DNA of 64,000 nucleotides from Nanobdellota archaeon (GTDB lineage Archaea; Aenigmatarchaeota; Aenigmatarchaeia; Aenigmatarchaeales; Aenigmatarchaeaceae): NCBI GenBank assembly GCA_018901755.1, contig JAHIDZ010000015.1, positions 1 to 64,000 of the forward strand, read 5' to 3'. Shown piece by piece: positions 41,044 to 49,136 of this stretch (position 1 is its first letter; each line of letters starts with the position of its first letter). The notes under the pieces were generated by a model. It saw only the letters and a program-made list of their open reading frames with translations, ran no database searches and was not told where the DNA came from. The position numbers and the translations under genes were made by a program.

Positions 41044-41764
41044 TTGAAGCAAGGTGGTAATTTAGATTTTATTTACTACTCTTAACGAGAATAGTTGGGG
41101 TAGATATTCTAGAATCTAAACACTTAACTTTATGGAAATAAAATTGACCAAAAACATTTCTTATCTGATTGGATTTATGATAGGAGATGGAAATCTTGCA
41201 GCAGATTGCTCAAAAAACTTAGTAAGAATGTCTGAAGAAAATGAAGAATTGGTGTATGAAATTAAAGATATGTTTAGAAAAGAATTTAATGAAAATATGA
41301 AAATCTATTTTGATACATACAATAACTCATTTGTCCTTTACAAATATTCAGAAAAGCTTTGGAAATATTTTGTAGATGAAATGAAAATACTATCTGGAAC
41401 TAAAAGCAGAATAGTTAGAGTTCCGGATCAGATAATGAAAACTACAGATGAAAATAAAGCAGCATTCTTATCGGGGATATTTGATGCAGAAGGTTCTGTT
41501 TTAAATATTAAACAAAAGAAATCGCACCCGAGAGGTTATTTGAGAATACAATTTAAAGTTTCTAGTAAAAACTTAGCACACGAAATATATATTTTGTTGC
41601 AAGAACTTGGAATGAAGCCAAGAATTCATAACTATGAATACAGAAAAGAAATATGTTCATTTATACATTTGAATGGAAAAGAGCAAGGAAAACTATTTTT
41701 AAAAAAGGTCGGTTTTAAACATCGTATAAAAAATAAAAAGTTAAACACTTTCTTTAACGAGATT
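41044..41764 (+). other. 23S intron 1 (about 721 nt, encodes LAGLIDADG)
   Basis: Separates CCGTTTCGAAA from CACGGGACAGGGAG, which are continuous in normal 23S (TTGAAACACGGGAC type), near E. coli position 670-680 as judged by motif. Ends are accurate to a few bases. Confidence 0.8.
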
Positions 41765-41800
41765 CACGGGACAGGGAGCTTATCTTTGTGGCGAGGATAA
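41132..41800 (+). CDS. LAGLIDADG homing endonuclease (intron 1)
   Basis: A 222-residue protein with two LAGLIDADG helices: ISYLIGFMIGDGN (about 9-21) and AAFLSGIFDAEGS (about 115-127), both keeping the acidic metal ligand. It should cut the intronless 23S gene and spread the intron. Its last codons (HGTGSLSLWRG) run past the 3' splice site into the exon, so the ORF and mature rRNA share bases. The start is an ATG following an AT-rich stretch inside the intron. Confidence 0.9.
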   Translation: MEIKLTKNISYLIGFMIGDGNLAADCSKNLVRMSEENEELVYEIKDMFRKEFNENMKIYFDTYNNSFVLYKYSEKLWKYFVDEMKILSGTKSRIVRVPDQIMKTTDENKAAFLSGIFDAEGSVLNIKQKKSHPRGYLRIQFKVSSKNLAHEIYILLQELGMKPRIHNYEYRKEICSFIHLNGKEQGKLFLKKVGFKHRIKNKKLNTFFNEIHGTGSLSLWRG

Positions 41801-42005
41801 TCCGTTAAGCGGAGCATCCTTAGCGAAAGCGACAAGTGCGTAGTTTCGACGTGGCACGCCCTTTGAAAGAGGGGGAAGTCACAAGGGTAATACCCGAAAG
41901 GGGGTGATCTATTCCTGGATAGGGTGAAGCGTGACGAAAGTTGCGTGGAGGCCCGCTACCGATGCTGTTTCTAAGCGCTCGGGTGATCTGGGAATAGGGG
42001 TGAAA

Positions 42006-42831
42006 TCAGATCCAGTATCGAATGAGAACAATTCACTACCATCGTGGGTAAAGAAGATTTATACCATCGTTGATTTGTTTAATAAAAATGAACAGAGATG
42101 AAACGCAATTGGTAAGACTTATAGCTTTATTATTAACAGATGGCGGAATTTCAAAAGCATCTAAGAATTTATATGAAATCTATATAACAAATAATTCAAA
42201 TATAATATTGAATATGTTTGAAGCATGTATAGAAGATTTATTCGGAAAACAAAAATTTTATAGATATAAATTCAAAACAGTTAAGAAAGTAAAAATTACT
42301 TCAAAGGAAATAGGAATTTATCTTTTAAAATTTTCATCGAGCTATAGAACACGACCATGTAACACATATCCAAAATGTCTTGATAAGACTTTATGTAGAA
42401 TATGTAGATCAATAAATGGATATCCGCCAGCAAGAATACCTAAATTCATATTAAACGGAAAAATAGAAATACGCCAAGAATTTTTGAAAATAGCGTTTTC
42501 TGCAGATGGTTGTATTGAATTTTATGAAAATAAAAATAAGAAAAACAACAAGAAAAGCAACAAGAAAAGCATTCAGAGAAGAATAAGTCTTTTTTGTAGC
42601 AATCCATATATTTTGAAACAATTTAAAACAATGATTAAAAAATGTGGGTTTAATATTACTTTTACAAAAACAGAAATCAGAATAACCGGAAAGAAGCAGT
42701 TAAACAAGTTTAAAAATGAGATTGGATTTTTAGATGGCGTTGTTGTTTCATCAAAAAGCAAATTTTGGTGCGGTTATGATAAAAATGAATTATTAAGAAT
42801 TGTTCTTAATTCGTATTGGACTGACATCAAA
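42006..42831 (+). other. 23S intron 2 (about 826 nt, encodes LAGLIDADG-like protein)
   Basis: Splits AATAGGGGTGAAA from AGCCAATCGAACC, continuous in normal 23S near E. coli position 800. Boundaries are approximate. Confidence 0.8.
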
Positions 42832-42879
42832 AGCCAATCGAACCCCCTAATAGCTGGTTCCTCCAGAAATGTGTCCTAG
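42088..42879 (+). CDS. LAGLIDADG-like homing endonuclease (intron 2)
   Basis: A 263-residue protein with diverged motifs LVRLIALLLTDGGI (about 7-20) and EFLKIAFSADGCIEF (about 137-151). It contains a cysteine cluster (CNTYPKCLDKTLCRIC) between the two halves, not usual in the family, which may bind zinc. I start at the ATG at 42088; the earlier TTG is less likely. As with intron 1, the frame crosses the 3' splice site and ends within the exon at 42879. Confidence 0.82.
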   Translation: MNRDETQLVRLIALLLTDGGISKASKNLYEIYITNNSNIILNMFEACIEDLFGKQKFYRYKFKTVKKVKITSKEIGIYLLKFSSSYRTRPCNTYPKCLDKTLCRICRSINGYPPARIPKFILNGKIEIRQEFLKIAFSADGCIEFYENKNKKNNKKSNKKSIQRRISLFCSNPYILKQFKTMIKKCGFNITFTKTEIRITGKKQLNKFKNEIGFLDGVVVSSKSKFWCGYDKNELLRIVLNSYWTDIKSQSNPLIAGSSRNVS

Positions 42880-43806
42880 CACAGCCTTACCGGAGATAGT
42901 TGGCAGGGTAAAGCACTGATCAGGAAGTTAAGGAAAGAAATTTCCGGCTTTCTTGTCATACTAATAATCTGTCATCGTCGTAGATGGTAGGAGTGAGAGT
43001 ACCGGGGTAAGCTTGGTGCTCGAAAGGGGAACAACCCAGCGTAAGGTTAAGGTCCCTAATTCTCAATTAATACACGAAACTAGTAGTAACTCAAAAACAG
43101 GTGGGCGGTAGGCTTAGAAGCAGCCACCCGATAATCAACGCGTAACAGCGGACCACTCGAGGGTTACTGCGGTGAAAATGGACGGGAGTAAATTGAGAAC
43201 CGATACCTTACATATCGAAAGATATAGAGTATGGAGGCGTCCTGTATGGGTAGAAGCATCTGCTTGAGCAGGTGTGGACCGTACAGGAATGAGAATCCTG
43301 TCATTAGTAGCAGCAACGTTAGGTTAGAACCCTAACCGCTTGAAAGGCAAGGTTTTCTCGGCAACGTCTATCGACCGAGAGTTAGTTGATCCTAACCCAA
43401 ACCTTAACTGAATTTGGGGAAAGGGAAACTGGTTAATATTCCAGTACCATGAATATACGCGCGGCAACGCAAGTCTGATTGAAGACACTTTGGGATAGTT
43501 TAATGTAAATTAAGTATTGAAATCCAGGGAGTTCTGTCAAAGAGAGAACTGGATGAAAGTGCGAATAGCTTTCCTGTATGGGAGAGTTTAAGTGATTCCT
43601 AGAGTCCGTGAAAATTTAATCAGAATGGATTATTCGTGTTCATACCAAGAACCGACACAGGTGACCTTTGCTGAGAAGGCAATAGCGTGTCAGATCATGC
43701 CACTTTAGGGAACTCGGCAATATTGGCCCCGTACCTTAGGTATAAGGGGTGTCTATGCAGCGATGCATAGATCGCAGTGACCAGAGGGAAGCGACTGTTT
43801 AACAAA

Positions 43807-43961
43807 TCAAATGAGTAAAATAATTTTTTGTTAGAAAGTTACGCTTTCTGAAATAGAAAGAAATATTGAGTTCCAAATAAATAAAGAAGGCGTTAAACTT
43901 TCAAACAATACCTTATAACATAGCAGAATATTATAACAAAATTTATTCATTTGAGTTATAA
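43807..43961 (+). other. 23S intron 3 (about 155 nt, no ORF)
   Basis: Interrupts GCGACTGTTTAACAAA / AACGTAGCTGG, near E. coli 1780. Intron ends pair as TCAAATGA (43807-43814) with TCATTTGA (43947-43954) and neighbours. No protein frame. Confidence 0.8.
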
Positions 43962-44592
43962 AACGTAGCTGGCTGCTAAAGAGAAATCTTTTGTATAGCC
44001 AGTGAGGCCTGCCCAGTGCGAGTGTGTTAAAGCTGGTTTCAACCGGCCTAAGCCCTCGTAAACGGCGGCGGTAACTCTGACCGTCTTAAGGTAGCGTAAT
44101 CCCTTGTCGTTTAATTGACGACCCGCATGAATGGCTTAACGACTTCCCTGCTGTCCCAAGGTGGTGTCTGGCGAACTTACTATTGTGGTGTACAGGCCAC
44201 AGATCCTCAGAGGGAAGAGAAGACCCCGTGGAGCTCTGCGGCAGCCTGTCGTTGTTGTACGATTGTGGTTGCATAGCGTAAGTAGGAGCTGTCATGCCAA
44301 CATCTTTGGGTGTTGGATAGGCAACAATGTAACACTACTCTTCTATAATTGTACGACTTACCTCGACTCGGGGGACACCGATTGGTGGGCCGCTCGGCTG
44401 GGGCGGTACGCCCATGATAGGAAATCATGGGCGCCCAAAGTGAGACTCATTCCGGTCAGAAATCGGAAATAGAGTGTAAGCGCAAAAGTCTCATTGATTG
44501 GATTCCGCATCGCAAGGAATCCAAATGTGAAAGCATGGGCTAGCGATACGCCGAGTTGGTTTTGATGACTATCGGTGACTTCAGAATGTCAA

Positions 44593-44840
44593 CGTAATCC
44601 GAGTTAAGAATTGTATTTAGTAATCGAGTTAAGTAAACACAGAATGCGAGAGCTTCGTAATATCTTTTCCATGAAAAAATCCTGAATTTATAGGTGGAGA
44701 TTTATCTTAAAAATCTTTACAAATATTTACAGGGTTATCAAAAAATTTCATGAGAGATAGCACGGAGCAAAATATTTCGAGATTTATATTTTTATAACTC
44801 GAAAGAATACAACTTCTTAAACTTGGAGTACTTGACCTGA
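44593..44840 (+). other. 23S intron 4 (about 248 nt, no ORF)
   Basis: An extra AT-rich segment between TTCAGAATGTCAA and TCAAGCTACCCCGGGG, near E. coli 2430. Pairing GTCAAC.../...CTTGAC and CCGAGTTAAG/CTTAAACTTGG closes it. The exact edges are uncertain. Confidence 0.7.
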
Positions 44841-44887
44841 TCAAGCTACCCCGGGGATAATGGAGTCGTGGCGGGCGAGAGTTCCTA

Positions 44888-45057
44888 ATTGAACCTTTCA
44901 GATAGTGAATGGTGCAATGAGCAAATCGACATATAATTATGGGGGTTTTCTTACTCACGGTTGATAATGATTTGATTGAAGTCGATTATAAGAATCAACT
45001 ATTGTTTAAGACTAGCAGCAATGCTAGCTTTAGCTAGAGTAAGATAGACCTATTTTA
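44888..45057 (+). other. 23S intron 5 (about 170 nt, no ORF)
   Basis: Separates GGGCGAGAGTTCCTA from TACGAGATCCCGCGC, which should be joined near E. coli 2477. It contains a hairpin CTAGC-rich segment (GCTAGCTTTAGCTAG) and no ORF. Confidence 0.7.
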
Positions 45058-45180
45058 TACGAGATCCCGCGCATTGCTTCTCCGCTGTCGGCTTCCCCCC
45101 TCCTGGTCGTGCAGCAGCGGCCAAGGGTACAGGTGTTCACTGGTTAAAGGGGGACATTAGCTGGGTTCAGTACGTCGTGA

Positions 45181-45455
45181 TTTAGGCGTGGATGGGTTTT
45201 TGATGATAATTCTCGTATTCCAAGATGATCTAGTGAGAACTAGCCTTAGCGCTATCAATGAAACTAGACTACCTGAATACGTAACAAATAAAGTTTTGGC
45301 AATGATTGCACCGCCCCGGTGCGAAAATTCGCGAGAATGGAGTAGCTTATGAGCCATGAAAAAACTTTAAAAATTCCAGCAGCAATGAAAAAGAAAGAAA
45401 CTGTCTAGATGAGCTGTATGGAAATTAAAACCTTCCCTCTACCCTAAACGACATA
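45181..45455 (+). other. 23S intron 6 (about 275 nt, no ORF)
   Basis: Lies inside GTACGTCGTGA / GACAGTACGG, near E. coli 2598, beside peptidyl-transferase base A2602. TTTAGG at its start (45181) pairs with CCTAAA near its end (45443). No ORF of the homing type is seen. Confidence 0.8.
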
Positions 45456-45730
45456 GACAGTACGGTTTATATCTTCTGAGGATGTTATTTACCTGACTCA
45501 AAGGATGGGCAAGTACGAAAGGAACGCCCATTCGTGGCCACTGGTTTACCTGTTATCATATGGTAACGCAGGTCAGCTACGCCATAATTCTTAAGGGCTG
45601 AAAGCATCTAAGCCCGAAACAATTGGGAAAAATAGGTAATGACTGCTCGTAGATGACGAGTTTGATAGAACGGGGGTGTACGCACGAAGCTTCGGCGACG
45701 TGTTCAGCTCACCGTTACTAAATGTCTTTA

Positions 45731-45761
45731 GCTCAGATCCCCTTAAATTCCTCTAGTGGCT
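45731..45761 (+). other. 23S processing stem, 3' strand
   Basis: Pairs with the 5' strand at 40382-40413. It marks the end of 23S; no 5S rRNA follows within the next kilobase. Confidence 0.8.
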
Positions 45762-45789
45762 CAAACACTTCTAATTCATTTATTGGATT

Positions 45790-45867
45790 TAGCGTTAGCT
45801 GTTTGAATTTTTTAAAAAATTTTAATCTAGCGTTAGCTATATAAAGTTTTGATTCTGTATAAAAGAT
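45790..45867 (+). repeat. Direct repeat TAGCGTTAGCT around promoter
   Basis: TAGCGTTAGCT occurs at about 45790 and again at about 45828, flanking an A/T inverted stretch (TTTTTTAAAAAA). The second copy touches a TATATAAAG element ahead of the 52-residue gene. Confidence 0.5.
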
Positions 45868-46026
45868 ATGAAACCAGTTTACGAAACAAATATTGATATT
45901 ACGGAAATGAAAAAGCGCGTGGAAGAGATTGACAATTCTACACCAAATCCTTTTCTTAGAATAATACGTTATGTTACTCTTATACCAAGAGCTTTATGCG
46001 AAGACATTAATGATAGAGCTAAATGA
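45868..46026 (+). CDS. Hypothetical protein, 52 aa
   Basis: A small charged protein (VYETNIDITEMKKRVEEIDN) with a C-terminal helix (IIRYVTLIPRALCEDINDR). TATAAAG about 25 bases upstream supports a leaderless message. It lies between the rRNA trailer and RNase P RNA. No family is recognised. Confidence 0.5.
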   Translation: MKPVYETNIDITEMKKRVEEIDNSTPNPFLRIIRYVTLIPRALCEDINDRAK

Positions 46027-46063
46027 ATAACTTTTTAAATCTTAAAATTCTAATTCTAATTAA

Positions 46064-46345
46064 GTGAGTTGGGAAGACAGCTTTCCGAGCTTAAGTGTTT
46101 CGGAGGAAGTTCTGTCCATCGTAAAAGCGTTATTCCATTAGGAATTGGTTCGAGAGGGCCAGGTCGTTTGGAGAAGGCTAGTATGTTTTCAAAGGACACG
46201 ATACCAACGTGATGCAAGGTCAAGTAAGCTCTGATGATGAAGGAGGAGCGGGTAGACTGCTTAGACAAATGCTGTCAAAGCGGTTCAGATGATTGCGAAC
46301 TTTCGCAGGATCTGCTTCACAGGAGACAGGCTAATCCCAACACAC
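46064..46345 (+). ncRNA. rnpB: RNase P RNA
   Basis: P1 is formed by GTTGGGA (46068-46074) and TCCCAAC (46335-46341). The conserved region I is clear in CGGAGGAAGTTCTGTCC, and the 3' conserved region in CACAGGAGACAGGCTAATCCC (region V analogue before P1). Length about 280 nt fits archaeal RNase P RNA, the catalytic subunit for tRNA 5' maturation. TTTTTAAATCTTAAA upstream is a plausible promoter. A minus-strand frame over it is a shadow. Confidence 0.85.
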
Positions 46346-46372
46346 GCCTAATTTTTATCTTATTTTGATTTA

Positions 46373-46434
46373 TGTGGCCACATTATAATTCATTTTAGTC
46401 AATCTTTATATACTATTGTGGCCATACATTATAT
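46373..46434 (+). promoter_or_regulatory. Fic promoter with two operator copies
   Basis: TGTGGCCA is present twice (46373-46380 as the palindrome TGTGGCCACA, and 46417-46424), each followed within a few bases by ATTATA or ATACATTATA. They flank the TATA element CTTTATATAC (46404-46413). Confidence 0.6.
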
Positions 46435-47373
46435 ATGGTAACAGTTGAAAAAATAAAGAGAGGCAACAAGACATATTTCTATGTAAGTAAGAATTTCAGA
46501 ATGGGCAATAATAAATGGAAAAGAATAAGAAAATATTTTGGAAATAAAGAGCCGACAAAAGAACAAATAAGAAAGACAGCAGAGCAGATAGAATTAGAAG
46601 CAAAAAAACTCGGTTTGGCAAAAGAGTCGCATGAATTCAAATACATCACGGATGATGAAGTAGAGGTTCTTGAAGATATAAAACAGAGTTACAATGATTG
46701 GTGGAAAAGACTACCAGATGAATCAAAGCAGAAATATTCTGAAGATTTTCTTGTAAGATTCACATACAATTCTAATGCCATAGAAGGCAATACGCTGAGC
46801 TTAAGGGATACTCATCTGATACTTCAGGAAAACATAATACCATCAGATGCGACAACATACGAATATAATGAGGTTGTAAACAGCAGAAAATGCATGAATT
46901 TCATAAAGAAATATAGGGGAGATTTGAATAAGACATTTATTCTTAAAGTTCACGGACTTCTGACAGTAAATACTGCGGTTAGGATAGTTGGCAAATACAG
47001 AGATCATGATGTAATCATAGGCGGTTCTGAACACAGACCACCGTCATACAAAGAAGTTCCAGAACTGATGAGACAATTTTTTGTATGGTATAATAACAAT
47101 AAAGATAGAATGCATCCTTTGGAGCTTGCCTGCCTCGTCCATACCAAGTTCGCCAGAATTCATCCATTCAGCGACGGCAACGGAAGAACATCAAGAGTTC
47201 TAACTAATTTTGTTTTACATAAGCACGATTATCCTATGTTTATTGTTGAAAACAAAGACAGAAGCTCATATTACAATACACTTGAAAAATCAGATAAAGG
47301 AGATGATAGATCTTTCGTCAAATTTATATTTGACAATATAGTCGGTCAGCTTAGGAGAAAAACTGGCAAATAA
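46435..47373 (+). CDS. Fic-domain protein (class II AMPylator-type)
   Basis: A 312-residue protein with the full Fic core HPFSDGNGRTSR (243-254), needed for AMP transfer to target proteins. The inhibitory helix motif SNAIEG (113-118) lies ahead of the core, marking class II, where the protein inhibits itself. The first 60 residues (RGNKTYFYVSKNFRMGNNKW) form a separate beta-hairpin-like domain common in archaeal Fic proteins. The operator repeats suggest tight regulation. Codons richer in G/C than the neighbours suggest acquisition. Confidence 0.9.
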   Translation: MVTVEKIKRGNKTYFYVSKNFRMGNNKWKRIRKYFGNKEPTKEQIRKTAEQIELEAKKLGLAKESHEFKYITDDEVEVLEDIKQSYNDWWKRLPDESKQKYSEDFLVRFTYNSNAIEGNTLSLRDTHLILQENIIPSDATTYEYNEVVNSRKCMNFIKKYRGDLNKTFILKVHGLLTVNTAVRIVGKYRDHDVIIGGSEHRPPSYKEVPELMRQFFVWYNNNKDRMHPLELACLVHTKFARIHPFSDGNGRTSRVLTNFVLHKHDYPMFIVENKDRSSYYNTLEKSDKGDDRSFVKFIFDNIVGQLRRKTGK

Positions 47374-47601
47374 TATTTTTGTGGTGCCCAAAGCGTGTTT
47401 GCATAAATCCGTGGTGCCCATAAATTGTAGGAGACCTCGGAAACCAGAAATCACTTATTAAATTTCTGTATAGATATTTGATAAAATAATGAATAATCAG
47501 ATCATACAATCTTTACGGGCACAGAAAAAAGATGCTTTATAATTATTGTGCCCCCTAAGGCAAATCTTGTTTCTAATTAAATATCCTTTTTGTGGTGACA
47601 A
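47374..47601. other. Gene-free segment with repeats
   Basis: GTGGTGCCCA appears twice (about 47390 and 47412). Further on, GGGCACA and TGTGCCC form an inverted repeat (about 47517 and 47548). No ORF or known RNA is recognised. It may hold terminators or a small RNA. Confidence 0.4.
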
Positions 47602-47922
47602 TTACCTATTTTTTGATATTTCAAGAGATTCTACATATTGATTAATTTCATTAATATGTGCCTGTGCAAGTACTATTTGTAAATAGTCCTGACTTATTTT
47701 TCTTTCATCCAATAAATGTGGGAACATGGGATCAATTGCACTAAGCTTATCAATTAGCCTATCTCTTGAAGTTTTTGATAATTCTTCTAAAACTCCTCGC
47801 TGAAGAATAAATTGCATATTAGATTCTTTTATAATCATAGTATGATCTTCAGCAGAATTTTGAAAATAACCAATCTTAATTTTATTATCTTCGTATAGTG
47901 GTTTTGATTCATTTGGGTTCAT
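47602..47922 (-). CDS. Hypothetical protein, 106 aa
   Basis: A helical, charged protein with no known motif. The N-terminal beta-like part (KIKIGYFQNSAEDHTMIIKES) is followed by helices (ISQDYLQIVLAQAHINEINQYVESLEI). The ATG lies next to the perfect 16-base palindrome at 47931, which may be an operator. No neighbour shares its strand. Confidence 0.5.
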   Translation of the reverse strand: MNPNESKPLYEDNKIKIGYFQNSAEDHTMIIKESNMQFILQRGVLEELSKTSRDRLIDKLSAIDPMFPHLLDERKISQDYLQIVLAQAHINEINQYVESLEISKNR

Positions 47923-47930
47923 TATTAATT

Positions 47931-47946
47931 ACCATTAATTAATGGT
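47931..47946. promoter_or_regulatory. 16-base perfect palindrome ACCATTAATTAATGGT
   Basis: It lies between two divergent small genes (47922 minus and 48020 plus), 9 bases from the minus-strand start. A dimeric regulator site is the simplest reading. Confidence 0.5.
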
Positions 47947-48019
47947 GTAGTAAACTTTAAATATCTTGATTTTTCTAACAAAAAATAATCTTTATATTTA
48001 GTCAAACCAAACAATTATT

Positions 48020-48166
48020 ATGTTCAGCAGAAACCGTTTAGATGATGTAAGAGCTTTAAAAATTAAAATGGAACAAGAAGAAAACTCGTTTCCAGTTAGC
48101 GGTAAAGGATTTCCAATTGTTTATAACGGTGAAACAAGACAACTTGAACTTTACTCAGAAAAATAA
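48020..48166 (+). CDS. Hypothetical protein, 48 aa
   Basis: A small protein (MFSRNRLDDVRALKIKMEQ ...) with a glycine-containing hairpin FPVSGKGFPIVYNGETRQLELY. TTTATATTTAG about 30 bases upstream looks like a promoter. No family is known. Confidence 0.45.
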   Translation: MFSRNRLDDVRALKIKMEQEENSFPVSGKGFPIVYNGETRQLELYSEK

Positions 48167-48293
48167 CAAATAAATATCACCCCATCCAACTCTATTCATA
48201 GACCACACACTATACAAGCGTACAGTTATCATCCCAACACACTTACCTTCTATTTTTAAGCTTTTCTGTATATATTATATTTTAAGTGATTAA

Positions 48294-48632
48294 ATGGTTA
48301 AAAAAATTAAGAAAATGGAATATGAACATCATCCTACTAATCTTTTATCTAAATATGTAGGTGAAATAGATACTTGTATTTTTCACGAAAGAGATATTGA
48401 TTATAAAGAAAGAAAAGTATTAGTTGTTCAAGCTGAAATACCACCTATGAATAAAGCTAGCTCATATTTAATTGTTCCCGGATATATACAATCGCAGAAA
48501 ATAAACAAAAACGGAAAAACTGTTTCAGTTATAGAACTTATTATTGATGAAGCTGAAAAGCTGGAAATCATAGAAAAAATAGAAAAAGATGGAAGATTCA
48601 AAGGTCATATAAATTTCTGGAATTTTTCATAA
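48294..48632 (+). CDS. Hypothetical protein, 112 aa
   Basis: Unrecognised. A beta-rich middle (KVLVVQAEIPPMNKASSYLIVPGY) precedes a helical C-terminus (EAEKLEIIEKIEKDGRF), suggesting a small alpha/beta domain. GTGATTAA gives a ribosome site before the ATG. Confidence 0.5.
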   Translation: MVKKIKKMEYEHHPTNLLSKYVGEIDTCIFHERDIDYKERKVLVVQAEIPPMNKASSYLIVPGYIQSQKINKNGKTVSVIELIIDEAEKLEIIEKIEKDGRFKGHINFWNFS

Positions 48633-48683
48633 AGAAGTATTAAATATACTTTCTTTTTATATGAGAAATAACTATTATTTTCT

Positions 48684-48896
48684 ATGATAGAACAATTATT
48701 ATCGAATCCATTTATTCTATTAGCAATAACATTCTGGGATTTATCTTGGAGAGGATGGGCATTATGGATAGCAGCAAATAAGAAAGATAAATTTTGGTTC
48801 ATACTTCTATTAGTTTTAAATACAGTTGGAATAGTTCCAATACTTTACATATTCTTTATAAGTAAGATGAAAATTGCAAAGAAAAGAAAGAGATAA
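48684..48896 (+). CDS. DUF5652-like small membrane protein, 70 aa
   Basis: Two membrane helices with the family pattern LAITFWDLSWRGWALWIAA and FWFILLLVLNTVGIVPILYIFFI, ending in a basic tail. Such proteins are widespread in DPANN and CPR genomes; their function is unknown. Confidence 0.75.
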   Translation: MIEQLLSNPFILLAITFWDLSWRGWALWIAANKKDKFWFILLLVLNTVGIVPILYIFFISKMKIAKKRKR

Positions 48897-48920
48897 ATAC
48901 TTTTACATTGAATGATTATT

Positions 48921-49079
48921 ATGGCTGAAAAGCAGAAAGTTCAAGCACCACAAGGCATGGCAGGACTAGTTCGTTACTATGATGAAGATAATTCTTTAAT
49001 CAGATTAAAGCCTGAGCATGTTATTGGTCTATGTGCTGGTTTAGTTGTTTTAGAGATACTTCTTTACACTTTGGCATAA
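48921..49079 (+). CDS. secG: Preprotein translocase subunit Sec61-beta/SecG
   Basis: Sec61-beta is the small tail-anchored subunit of the SecYEG protein channel. The 52 residues match archaeal forms: PQGMAGLVRYYDEDNSLIRLKPEH on the cytoplasmic side, then one membrane helix (VIGLCAGLVVLEILLYTLA). Start ATG at 48921, after AATGATTATT. Confidence 0.9.
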   Translation: MAEKQKVQAPQGMAGLVRYYDEDNSLIRLKPEHVIGLCAGLVVLEILLYTLA

Positions 49080-49136
49080 ACCTTTATAAATTCACTAACC
49101 TAATGTTATTCTATAAAAATTAGGGGTGAATTTTAA

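Larger units (their letters stand above)
40414..45730 (+). rRNA. 23S ribosomal RNA, interrupted by about six introns
   Basis: Conserved 23S blocks are readable throughout: GGAGGAAAAGAAAGCAATAG (40600), CTTAGAAGCAGCCA (43110), GACCGTCTTAAGGTAGCG (44079), GATGGCTTAACGAC-like, CTACCCCGGGGATAA (44846), the GTCGTGA...GACAG peptidyl-transferase segment (45174 and 45456), and AGTACGAAAGGAACGCCC for the sarcin-ricin loop (45511). The span is about 5.3 kb, but exon pieces sum to about 2.9 kb, normal for archaea. Ends are set by the processing stem and are approximate. No 16S or 5S gene is in the window, so this is a solitary 23S unit. Confidence 0.95.

Noticed and set aside
44161-45357. Open frames over the 3' half of the 23S gene (for example 44161-44472 plus and 44707-44958 minus)
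   Set aside because: They overlap conserved rRNA sequence or ORF-less introns, lack ribosome sites and show no protein family features.
46056-46268. Minus-strand frame of 70 codons
   Set aside because: It lies over RNase P RNA, whose P1 helix and conserved regions explain the sequence.
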